Positions 54,061 to 61,999 of a stretch of DNA of 64,000 bases are shown piece after piece. Origin of the DNA: Pseudooceanicola sp. HF7. GTDB lineage: Bacteria; Pseudomonadota; Alphaproteobacteria; Rhodobacterales; Rhodobacteraceae. A program made the position numbers and the translations under genes. Below the pieces are notes generated by a model. The model was not told where the DNA came from and did no database searches. It saw only the letters and a list, made by a program, of their open reading frames with translations. How positions within the stretch are numbered: the first letter of the stretch is position 1; every line of letters begins with the position of its first letter. The stretch covers positions 30,497 to 94,496 of the forward strand of contig NZ_JAATOW010000015.1 in assembly GCF_011806405.1 (NCBI RefSeq). The letters run 5' to 3'.

Positions 54061-54834
54061 ATGACTTTCCTATCTCCGCAATTTGAAACCCGTCTTGCGC
54101 GGACGGAAGACGACCTGCTTGCCGCGCAGCACCTGCGTTACCAGGTCTTCGTGCGGGAACTGGGGGGTGGCGGAGAGATGGTTGACCATGACGCCGAGCT
54201 TGAGAAAGACCGCTTTGATCCGCATTTCGATCACCTGATCCTGCTGGACCAAGCCCGCCCCGGTACGATGCGCGACAAGGTTGTGGGCGTCTATCGCCTG
54301 CTTCCCGGGGATCGTGCGGCAGAGCTGGGGCAGTTTTACAGCGAAGATGAATACGATCTCTCTGTCCTGAAGGACTCGGGGCGCAAGTTGCTGGAGTTGG
54401 GGCGGTCCTGCCTGCATCCCGACTACCGGGGCGGAGAGGCCATGGTTAGGCTCTGGTCGGCCCTGTCTGACTATATCGCTGAACGCGAGATCGAGGTTCT
54501 CTTCGGCGTTGCCTCCTTCCACGGCACGGATATCGCCGCGCTCGCCGCGCCGCTTTCCCTGTTGCACGCCCGGCACCTGGCACCAGAGGATATCCGCACG
54601 CGCGCCCAGCCCGAGGCCTTCCAGCCGATGGACCTGATCCCGGAAGCCCAACTTGACCGCGTGGCGGCCATGCGGGCCATCCCGGCGCTGATCAAGGGCT
54701 ACCTGAAGCTTGGCGGTTTCGTGGGCGAGGGGGCCTTTGTCGATCACGACTTCAACACGGTGGATATCTGCCTAGTCCTCGACCTTCAGCGGCTGAACGA
54801 AAAGCAAAGCCGCCTTTACACCCGCGGGAGCTGA
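54061..54834 (+). CDS. olsB: Ornithine N-acyltransferase OlsB
   Basis: 257 aa GNAT-type acyltransferase: LRYQVFVRELGG, RLLPGDRAAELGQFYSEDE, ELGRSCLHPDYRGG and the end DHDFNTVDICLVL are OlsB/hemolysin-like family features. It adds a 3-hydroxyacyl chain to ornithine to give lyso-ornithine lipid. The ATG at 54061 is preferred over the TTG at 54028. Followed after 7 bp by olsA. Confidence 0.9.
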   Translation: MTFLSPQFETRLARTEDDLLAAQHLRYQVFVRELGGGGEMVDHDAELEKDRFDPHFDHLILLDQARPGTMRDKVVGVYRLLPGDRAAELGQFYSEDEYDLSVLKDSGRKLLELGRSCLHPDYRGGEAMVRLWSALSDYIAEREIEVLFGVASFHGTDIAALAAPLSLLHARHLAPEDIRTRAQPEAFQPMDLIPEAQLDRVAAMRAIPALIKGYLKLGGFVGEGAFVDHDFNTVDICLVLDLQRLNEKQSRLYTRGS

Positions 54835-54841
54835 GCTGCTG

Positions 54842-55678
54842 ATGAGCGATGCCTGGCAATCCCCAAGCCCACGGAATGACGACGGCCCGGGGCCAGGCAC
54901 CATCCTGCGCTTCGGGCTGCGGGCGCTGCCGCTCCTGCTCTACATCCTGCCCGGTTTGCTTCTCATCTCGGTGATCCGCCTGCTGGAAAAGCCGCTCTGC
55001 GGGCTGCGGCGCCCGGTGTCGGCCTATCTGCAGCAGGGGTTCTGTCGTTTCGCGCTGGTTGTCGCGGGCATTCCGCTTCGGGTGACCGGGCGGCCCATGC
55101 AGGGGCGCGGGGCCTTCGTGGCGAACCATTCCACCTGGCTGGATATCTTCACCCTTGGTGCGCCCGTGCGGCTGTTCTTCGTTGCCAAGTCCGAGGTCTC
55201 GGCCTGGCCCGGCATCGGCCCCCTGGCACGGATCTGCGGCACGATCTTCGTCAAGCGGGACCGTCGCGAGGCCCGCGCGCAGCAACAGATGATGTCCGAT
55301 CGCTTCCTAGCCGGGCAGCGGCTGCTGTTCTTCCCGGAAGGGACCTCGACAGACGGATGCAGGGTGTTGCCGTTCAAGTCGACGCTTTTCAGCGCCTTCT
55401 TCACAGATGAGCTTTACGACGTCCTGGAGATCCAGCCGGTGACGGTCGTCTACCGCGCGCCCGAGGGCGAGGATGCGCAGTTCTACGGCTGGTGGGGGGA
55501 CATGGCGTTCGGGCCCAGCCTGATAAAGGTTATCGGGGCCCGGCGCCAGGGATCAGTGGAAGTGATCTACCATGAGCCGCTGAAAGTCTCAGACTTTGCG
55601 GATCGCAAGAGCCTCGCACGGGCTTGCGAAGAGGCCGTGCGAGGCGGAATGCCATGGAACTGGCAGGTGGCGGATTAG
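54842..55678 (+). CDS. olsA: Lyso-ornithine lipid acyltransferase OlsA
   Basis: 278 aa PlsC-fold acyltransferase: membrane segment at about 27-50, catalytic box NHSTWLDIF, and FFPEGTSTDG. Adds the second acyl chain in ornithine-lipid synthesis and may also act on lysophosphatidate. Ornithine lipids often replace phospholipids under phosphate limitation. Ends in a 4-bp overlap with the convergent ThiE-like gene. Confidence 0.92.
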   Translation: MSDAWQSPSPRNDDGPGPGTILRFGLRALPLLLYILPGLLLISVIRLLEKPLCGLRRPVSAYLQQGFCRFALVVAGIPLRVTGRPMQGRGAFVANHSTWLDIFTLGAPVRLFFVAKSEVSAWPGIGPLARICGTIFVKRDRREARAQQQMMSDRFLAGQRLLFFPEGTSTDGCRVLPFKSTLFSAFFTDELYDVLEIQPVTVVYRAPEGEDAQFYGWWGDMAFGPSLIKVIGARRQGSVEVIYHEPLKVSDFADRKSLARACEEAVRGGMPWNWQVAD

Positions 55679-56298
55679 GACATCGCCGTGATCAGGCGGG
55701 ACAGGGCGGCGGTCGCCCCGTCGCCTTCGCGCCAGATCTCTTCACCGACACCAAAGAAGTCCGTGACGGGCGCGAGCTTGCGAACGATTTCTTCGTCCAG
55801 CCCGCCCTCTGCGACGACCGGCAGTTCGATCATCTGGGACCACCATTCGAACAGCTCGAAATCGGCCACTTCGCCATCGGCCAGGACGGTTTCCGTGACC
55901 GGACCGAAGCTGATGTAATCGCAGCCGGCTTCCCCGGCGCTCATCCCGTCATGGCGCGAGGCAGCGCAGTAGCTGCCGATGATCGCATCTGCGCCAAGCG
56001 CCTTGCGCGCCTTGCGGACAGAGCGCGGACCATCGTCCAGGTGCACGCCATCCAGGCCCAGCCGTTCAGCCAGCAGGATATGCCGGTCAATCACCAGCGC
56101 GACGTCGCGCGCATGGGTGACCTCGCGCAGGGCGTCGGCGGCACGGCACAGGCGGTCTTCGTCCCGCGTCGCTAGCGCCAAGCGGACACAGGCAATATCA
56201 TGGGCATCCAGAACGGCGGCCAGCCGGTCGGGATATTCCATCAAGTCAAACTCGGGGGGAGAGATCAGGTAGATCTGTGGCTGCTCATCCTGGGACAT
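55675..56298 (-). CDS. ThiE/TenI-like thiamine phosphate synthase family protein
   Basis: 207 aa TIM barrel: LDGVHLDDGPRSVRKAR, GADAIIGSYCAASRHDG and GCDYISFGPV are ThiE features. The TxTK phosphate-loop motif that normally follows FGPV reads TETVLADG, so classical thiamine phosphate synthase activity is doubtful. GAGG sits six bases before the ATG at 56298, which favours this start over the one at 56304. No other thi genes nearby. Confidence 0.8.
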   Translation of the reverse strand: MSQDEQPQIYLISPPEFDLMEYPDRLAAVLDAHDIACVRLALATRDEDRLCRAADALREVTHARDVALVIDRHILLAERLGLDGVHLDDGPRSVRKARKALGADAIIGSYCAASRHDGMSAGEAGCDYISFGPVTETVLADGEVADFELFEWWSQMIELPVVAEGGLDEEIVRKLAPVTDFFGVGEEIWREGDGATAALSRLITAMS

Positions 56299-56420
56299 CG
56301 GCATCCTCTTGAATTTTGGCCGCTATAGCGCGGAACGCGGCAGGAGGCAAAGGGATTGCGCCGCCTCTCGACACTTCCGGCCCTGTTGTCTAAGGGAAAC
56401 GCAGGTAACAAGAGGTCCCC

Positions 56421-57155
56421 ATGTCCCAGCCCAGCTTCGTCCTGATCCGTCCCCAGATGGGAGAGAACATCGGCGGGGCGGCCCGTGCGATGTGGAATTT
56501 CGGCTTGGACCGGATGCGGCTTGTCTCCCCGCGGGATGGCTGGCCCAACCAGAAGGCCGTGGCGATGGCCTCGGGCGCGGGGCGTCTGCTGGATGAGGCC
56601 GGTCTTTACGAAGACACGCCGGCCGCCCTTGCCGATTGCACCTATGTCTTTGCCACCACGGCGCGCTCGCGCGGGCTGACGAAGCCGGTCGTGACGCCCG
56701 AACGCGCCATGGAAATCGCCCGCGAAAAGATCGCCGGGGGAGAGAAGGTCGCGGTGCTGTTCGGCCCGGAACGCGCGGGTCTTGAAAACGACGATATCGC
56801 GCGCGCCAATGCGATCATCAACGTGCCGGTGAACCCGGAATTCGCCTCTCTCAACCTGGCGCAATGCGTGTTGCTGACGGCCTATGAATGGCGTCGCCAG
56901 TCGGTCGAGGTTGCGCCGGAGCGTGTCGAGCTGGCCGGTGCCGAATGGGCCAGCCAGATCGAGATCGAGAAACTCTCGGAACATTACGAGCAACGGCTTG
57001 ACGACGCGGGCTTCTTCTTCCCAGAGATCAAGGCAGAGGGGATGAAGCTGAACCTGCGGAACCTCTGGTCGCGGATGCCACTGACGCGGTCGGACGTGCA
57101 GATGCTGCACGGCGTCCTGCGTCAGATGGTCCGGTGGAAAGAACGCGGCGACTGA
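56421..57155 (+). CDS. TrmJ-like tRNA/rRNA 2'-O-methyltransferase (SpoU superfamily)
   Basis: 244 aa SPOUT enzyme with the three SpoU motifs: RPQMGENIGGAARAMWNFG, FGPERAGLENDD and NPEFASLNLAQ. E. coli TrmJ methylates position 32 of some tRNAs; this protein has the same size and architecture. Ribosome site AAGAGG. Confidence 0.88.
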   Translation: MSQPSFVLIRPQMGENIGGAARAMWNFGLDRMRLVSPRDGWPNQKAVAMASGAGRLLDEAGLYEDTPAALADCTYVFATTARSRGLTKPVVTPERAMEIAREKIAGGEKVAVLFGPERAGLENDDIARANAIINVPVNPEFASLNLAQCVLLTAYEWRRQSVEVAPERVELAGAEWASQIEIEKLSEHYEQRLDDAGFFFPEIKAEGMKLNLRNLWSRMPLTRSDVQMLHGVLRQMVRWKERGD

Positions 57156-57209
57156 CTTGCCCCCGGACGGGCCCCTGCCTAGGGTCCGCCTGATACAGGA
57201 GATCCCGAA

Positions 57210-58343
57210 ATGAGCCAGAAGCGCAGCATTTTCGAAGAGGTGGGCGAGGCCCCGAAGCCAGAGATCCGCACAGGCGTGATCGACGGGGCCCGCAAGGGAT
57301 CCCGCAGGCTGGTGCGGGCCTGGCTGGCCGTTCTCTTCGTCATGGTCGTGGCGATGATCGCGGTCGGCGGGCTGACCCGCCTGACGGACAGCGGACTTTC
57401 GATCACCGAATGGCGCCCGATCCATGGCGCGCTGCCCCCGATGAACGAGGCTGACTGGCAGTCGGAGTTCGCGCTCTACCAGCAGATCCCGCAGTTCACA
57501 GAGCAGAACAGCTGGATGGAACTGTCCGATTTCAAGCAGATCTACTGGTGGGAATGGAGCCATCGCAACTTGGGCCGGGCCATCGGGCTTGTCTGGGCGC
57601 TTGGCTTCCTGGGGCTTTGGGCCGCGGGCAAGATCCCGACCGGCTGGAAAGGGCGCCTGCTGCTGATCGGCGGGCTTGGCGGGCTGCAGGGCGCAATCGG
57701 CTGGTGGATGGTCTCCTCCGGACTGGGGGCGGGCATGCTGAGCGTCGCGTCCTACCGGCTGGCCGTGCACCTTGGCCTGGCCTTCGTGATCCTTGGCTAT
57801 ATCGCCTGGTTCACCTTCCTGCTTGGCCGCGAGGAACGCGATCTGCTTCAGGCCCGCCGTCTGCGCGAGAAGAAGCAGTTCGGCCTGGCAACCGGCTGGA
57901 TGCATTTCGCCTTCCTACAGATCCTTCTGGGGGCGCTGGTCGCGGGGATTGACGCCGGGCGCAGCTTTACCGACTGGCCGACGATGGGCGGTCAGTTCTT
58001 CCCGCCCTATGCCTTCGACATCACGCCGGTCTGGCGCAACTTCCTTGAGAACCCCGGCCTGGTGCAATTCATCCACCGCATGACGGGCTACCTGCTGCTG
58101 ATCTTCGGCACCATTGCCTTCCTGCGCGGGCGCAAATCGGCCAATGCCTCGACCCGCAACGCCTTTACCGCCGCCTGGATCGCCATGCTGGGCCAGATCT
58201 GCCTGGGCATCTTCACGGTTCTCACGGCAGCCTTCTGGCACGTGGCCCTCACGCACCAGCTTGTGGCCGTGCTGCTTTGGGTGCTGATCCTGCGGGCGCG
58301 CTTCGCCGCCGCCTATCCTGTCACCACCAGCGTAAGAGGCTGA
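57210..58343 (+). CDS. ctaA: Heme A synthase (COX15/CtaA)
   Basis: 377 aa with eight predicted helices. VGGLTRLTDSGLSITEW, WWEWSHRNLGR, GLQGAIGWWMV and FIHRMTGY are COX15 signatures carrying the heme-ligand histidines. Converts heme O to heme A for the aa3 oxidase, implying aerobic respiration. Ribosome site AGGAG; the M32 peptidase gene follows after 3 bp. Confidence 0.96.
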   Translation: MSQKRSIFEEVGEAPKPEIRTGVIDGARKGSRRLVRAWLAVLFVMVVAMIAVGGLTRLTDSGLSITEWRPIHGALPPMNEADWQSEFALYQQIPQFTEQNSWMELSDFKQIYWWEWSHRNLGRAIGLVWALGFLGLWAAGKIPTGWKGRLLLIGGLGGLQGAIGWWMVSSGLGAGMLSVASYRLAVHLGLAFVILGYIAWFTFLLGREERDLLQARRLREKKQFGLATGWMHFAFLQILLGALVAGIDAGRSFTDWPTMGGQFFPPYAFDITPVWRNFLENPGLVQFIHRMTGYLLLIFGTIAFLRGRKSANASTRNAFTAAWIAMLGQICLGIFTVLTAAFWHVALTHQLVAVLLWVLILRARFAAAYPVTTSVRG

Positions 58344-58346
58344 TCC

Positions 58347-59834
58347 ATGACTGCCAATGCCACCGCCCTGGCCGATCTTCTGGCCTTCCAGAAAGAGACC
58401 GAAGCCCTGGGTCAGATCGCGGGTCGCCTTGGCTGGGACCAGGAAACCATGATGCCGCGCGGCGCAGCCGATCAGCGGGGCGAGGAGATGGCAGCCATCG
58501 AATCCGTCCTGCACGCCCGGCGCACGGATCCCCGCATCGGGGATTGGCTGGCCGCGACCGAAGGCACGGAGATGTCGCAAGCCGAAACGGCCAAGCTGCG
58601 CCACATCCGGCGCAGCTTCGATCGGGCCTGCAAGGTCCCGGCAGAGCTTGCGGCCGAGCTGGCGCGCGTGACCTCCGTCAGCCAGGGGCATTGGGCCGAG
58701 GCCCGCGCCAATGACGATTTCGCCGCCTTCGCGCCGGTCCTGTCCCGCGTGGTTGAGCTGCGCCAGCAGGAAGGGCAGGCTTTGGCAGAGGGCGGCTCTG
58801 TCTACGATGCGCTGCTGGGCGACTATGAACCCGGTGCCACGGCGGACCAGCTAGAGGCAATGTTCGGGGAAATGCGCCCCCGCCTGGTGGAGCTGCGCGG
58901 CAAGGTGCTGGATAAGCCCGCGCCCAAGGGGCTAAGCGGCACCTTCGGCGAGGCAGAACAGATCGCGATGGCCGGCAAGCTGGCTGTGACTTTCGGCTAT
59001 GATCTGAGCCGGGGGCGGATCGACAAGGCCGTGCATCCCTTCTCAAGCGGGTCGGGCAGCGACGTGCGCATCACGACGCGGACGGCCCCCGAAGATCCCT
59101 TCAACTGCTTCTACTCGACGATCCACGAGGTCGGCCATGCCTGCTATGAACAGAATATCGATGCGGGCTACGCGCTGACGCCGCTGGGCCAGGGTGTTTC
59201 CATGGGAGTGCACGAAAGCCAGAGCCGGATCTACGAGAACCAGCTGGGGCGCTCGCGGGCCTTCACCTCCTGGCTTTATGCGCAGATGACAGAGACCTTC
59301 GGTGACCTGGGGCTGGACGGGCCGGAGGCCTTCTATGCCGCTGTGAACCGCGTTCAGAAAGACTACATCCGGACCGAGGCCGATGAGCTTCAGTACAACC
59401 TGCACATCATGCTGCGGTTCGATCTGGAACGCGCGCTGATTGCGGGGGATCTGCCAGTGGCCGAGCTGGAAACGGCCTGGAAAGAGCGCTTCGAAAAGGA
59501 CTTCGGCTATCCCGTACCGAAGGCGTCCTACGGCTGTCTGCAGGACGTGCACTGGTCCATCGGCCTGTTCGGCTACTTCCCGACCTATTCGCTGGGCAAC
59601 GTCTATGCAGGCTGCCTGGCGCAGGCGCTGCGGGCCGATGTGCCGGATCTGGACGCATCCCTTGCCCAGGGCAACACGGCCCCGGCCACCCAATGGCTGG
59701 CTGAGAAGGTCCAGCGCCACGGCGGTCTTTATGAGCCGCGCGACGTCATCACGCAGGCCTGTGGCGCGGCCCCGACGGCGGGAGCGCTGCTGGCTTACAT
59801 CGAAGAGAAGTTCTCTGACCTTTACGACCTCTGA
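58347..59834 (+). CDS. Carboxypeptidase M32 family (Taq type)
   Basis: 495 aa zinc metallocarboxypeptidase. HEVGH at 250-254 with the third ligand Glu280 in MGVHESQSR, and HPFSSGSGSDVRITTR and IRTEADELQYNLHIMLRFDLE as in the family. Cytoplasmic; releases C-terminal residues from peptides. Translationally close to ctaA without obvious functional link. Confidence 0.95.
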   Translation: MTANATALADLLAFQKETEALGQIAGRLGWDQETMMPRGAADQRGEEMAAIESVLHARRTDPRIGDWLAATEGTEMSQAETAKLRHIRRSFDRACKVPAELAAELARVTSVSQGHWAEARANDDFAAFAPVLSRVVELRQQEGQALAEGGSVYDALLGDYEPGATADQLEAMFGEMRPRLVELRGKVLDKPAPKGLSGTFGEAEQIAMAGKLAVTFGYDLSRGRIDKAVHPFSSGSGSDVRITTRTAPEDPFNCFYSTIHEVGHACYEQNIDAGYALTPLGQGVSMGVHESQSRIYENQLGRSRAFTSWLYAQMTETFGDLGLDGPEAFYAAVNRVQKDYIRTEADELQYNLHIMLRFDLERALIAGDLPVAELETAWKERFEKDFGYPVPKASYGCLQDVHWSIGLFGYFPTYSLGNVYAGCLAQALRADVPDLDASLAQGNTAPATQWLAEKVQRHGGLYEPRDVITQACGAAPTAGALLAYIEEKFSDLYDL

Positions 59835-59864
59835 CCGCCGCAAGAGGGCGGCGCCTATCCGGGC

Positions 59865-60575
59865 TTAGTAGCCCGGGTAGCGCGCGAAGCTGTCACGCCG
59901 ATCGAAGGGCGTGCCGGCGCCGAAGCGGATGGTCGCGGAGACGCCGATGATCGTGGCATCCAGGTCCGTCTGGCCCAGCGTCGCGCCCAGTTCGATGCCA
60001 TCCGACACCTCTGCAGCGGCCCCGAAGTAGAGATAGCCGCGCTCCAGCGGGAGGCCGTTGTCATAGGTGCCGCCAGCCTTCACGCTGAGCCAGGGCGCGG
60101 TCTGCAGGGGCAGGGTGACATCCCCGCCGAACCGGTAGCCCGAGGTCTCTGCGCTGATGTCTTCGCGGGTGGCAAGGAATGCCTCAAGCCCGATGACGGG
60201 CGTTTCGTAGGCGACTTCGACACCGTAGAAATACGAATTGCCCGGCCGGCGGTCTTCGCTGGACAGGAACACCCCGTAGGCCAGGTTGTCCTCTGGCTGG
60301 TAATAGGCATGCACCGTGGCCGAGGGCGAAGTCGAGGTATACTGCTCATGCTTGCCGATGCCGAGGTCCATCTGCACGCCAAAGTCCTGCCAGACCAGCC
60401 CGGAGAATGCCGCTTCGATCCGCTTTGTGTTGATGCTTGTGGCGTTGTTATGCGCAAGCTCGAGCTTCAGGATTGCGTTGGCCGCAAGGTCGGCCCGGGC
60501 CTGAAGCGGGGCGGTGAAACCGGTGGCAAGCGCAAGAAAGCCGGCACAGGCAGGAAAAGAGAAATTGGTAAACAT
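59865..60575 (-). CDS. Predicted outer-membrane beta-barrel protein
   Basis: 236 aa. A signal peptide of about 30 residues ending APLQARA, then alternating beta strands with aromatic ends (VHAYYQPEDNLAYGVFL, YFYGVEVAYET, YLYFGAAAEVSDGIELG) and a long final strand region. It resembles small alphaproteobacterial porin-like or opacity-type proteins, but no family is certain. The frame is open to 60629; the start at 60575 gives the signal peptide at the right place, although no good ribosome site is visible. Confidence 0.7.
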   Translation of the reverse strand: MFTNFSFPACAGFLALATGFTAPLQARADLAANAILKLELAHNNATSINTKRIEAAFSGLVWQDFGVQMDLGIGKHEQYTSTSPSATVHAYYQPEDNLAYGVFLSSEDRRPGNSYFYGVEVAYETPVIGLEAFLATREDISAETSGYRFGGDVTLPLQTAPWLSVKAGGTYDNGLPLERGYLYFGAAAEVSDGIELGATLGQTDLDATIIGVSATIRFGAGTPFDRRDSFARYPGY

Positions 60576-61079
60576 GCGGAATCCATAAATGGCTTTTCTG
60601 AGGGCTGGGAATTCAGCTTTGTCAGCCACCCAGTAATCTTCCTGATTGGATCTTGAAACATTGGGAGAGACCCGTCGCGGCTTTTTTTCGCAACAGCGTT
60701 AATGCAGGCGCAAACCTGTTGCCCCGTCGCGTAATGTCCAAAAAAAGGGCCGGCTGTTCGGGCCGGCCGCAAGAAAGAGGCAGGCGGGGTAGAAGCGCCG
60801 TGCCGTTATTCTGAAGACCGGATGCGCCCGGTGAACCCGGAACGCGGCTGAACAGGCACTTCACCCGACCTTCAAGGGACCATCGGTTTAGTGACGTTCC
60901 GATCCCTTCGGGCCGCAGGGGAACTGCCGTCGTTCTGCAAGGCGCAGTCGGACTGGGGAAGGCAGCGGTGCGGTTGCCGGAGGGGTCGGGAAATTCCCTT
61001 GGTTGCGATTATGAATTGCCGATCAACTTCGGGCAACAATGCCCCGTCAGATACCCGTCATTGCAATTTTGCGGCCAAT
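60576..61079. other. 504-bp intergenic region
   Basis: No convincing gene. Contains the promoter region of the outer-membrane protein gene and a minus-strand terminator at 60741-60768. A plus-strand T run (TTTTTTT near 60684) has no stem. Confidence 0.5.
60741..60768 (-). terminator. Minus-strand terminator downstream of the lysR gene
   Basis: GGCCGGC / GCCGGCC stem with a 7-nt loop. The six A on the left give a U tract on the minus strand. It lies about 310 bp beyond the LysR gene stop, so that transcript may have a long 3' tail. Confidence 0.7.
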
Positions 61080-61925
61080 TCAAACCGCAGAATGAGAGGT
61101 AAAACGATCCGCGATCCAGTCAGCCACGAGTTGCAGCAGCGGGTCCTTGCGGCGCGTTTCGTGGAAGCACAGGTAGAGCGGCGTCAGCAGGTCCGGGGAC
61201 TCCGGGTCAAAGCGCTCAAGCTCGGGATCCGCAGAGGTGGCGATGGTGGGAACAAGGCCGGGTAGGCGGGTGGCCTGCAGGGTGTTCATCACCTCATACA
61301 GGGTCTCGACCCTGATGATCGGATCGCGGCCACCCAGGATGGTGCGGGCATGCTGGGAGGGCGGGAAGCGTTCGTGGCGCGAATGCAGGCCCACCCATTG
61401 GCCGTCGCGGGGGCTGTCGGGGTAGCCGTAGACATTGGTCGCGTATTTGCCGACGAAGCGCACGATCAGGCGCCCCTGCTGCGGCCGCAGCGCGGACACG
61501 AAAAGGTCATTGTCGCCAAGCGCTTCCTGGTAGAACTGCCCGGTAAAGGTGATCTCAAGGCCGGGATGCTGGGCCAGGAAATCCTTCAGGCCGGGAAACA
61601 GCACGTAAGAGGCGATGGAGGGCGGGCAGCCGATGTTGATCTTGCCCACGACCTCGTCGCCTGTCTGTTCCCGGGCGTTCAGGTAGCTTTCGATCTCGTT
61701 CTCGAAGGCGGTGATGCTTTCGATCAGATCATCGATCGCCTCGTTCGCGGTCCAGCCCTGGGGCGTCTTCAGGAACAGGTCAAAGCCAAGGGTTTCCGAA
61801 AGCCGCGCCAACCGCCGGGACACCGTCGCAGGGTTGGTGTCAAGAAGCCGCGCGGCGGCACTCATGGAGCCCGTCTTGTGCACCGCTACGAGGTAGCGGA
61901 GGTCATCCCAGTTCTTCACTTCCAT
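61080..61925 (-). CDS. LysR family transcriptional regulator
   Basis: 281 aa. N-terminal winged HTH (LRYLVAVHKTGSMSAAARLLDTNPATVSRRLARL) with a typical LysR substrate-binding domain from about 90 (GKINIGCPPSIASYVLFPGL). Somewhat short for the family. It lies 74 bp after the gyrA stop on the same strand. Target genes unknown. Confidence 0.9.
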   Translation of the reverse strand: MEVKNWDDLRYLVAVHKTGSMSAAARLLDTNPATVSRRLARLSETLGFDLFLKTPQGWTANEAIDDLIESITAFENEIESYLNAREQTGDEVVGKINIGCPPSIASYVLFPGLKDFLAQHPGLEITFTGQFYQEALGDNDLFVSALRPQQGRLIVRFVGKYATNVYGYPDSPRDGQWVGLHSRHERFPPSQHARTILGGRDPIIRVETLYEVMNTLQATRLPGLVPTIATSADPELERFDPESPDLLTPLYLCFHETRRKDPLLQLVADWIADRFTSHSAV

Positions 61926-61999
61926 AGTATCCCTTGCTCGGCGGGCCTTTGCCTTGGTGGGCCTGCGCCTGGCAAGCCCGCCGACTGTATTGGCTGGGC

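Noticed and set aside
56265..57905. 546-codon minus-strand open frame across trmJ-like and ctaA
   Set aside because: It covers two well-identified plus-strand genes and their gap; the composition is that of a GC-bias shadow.
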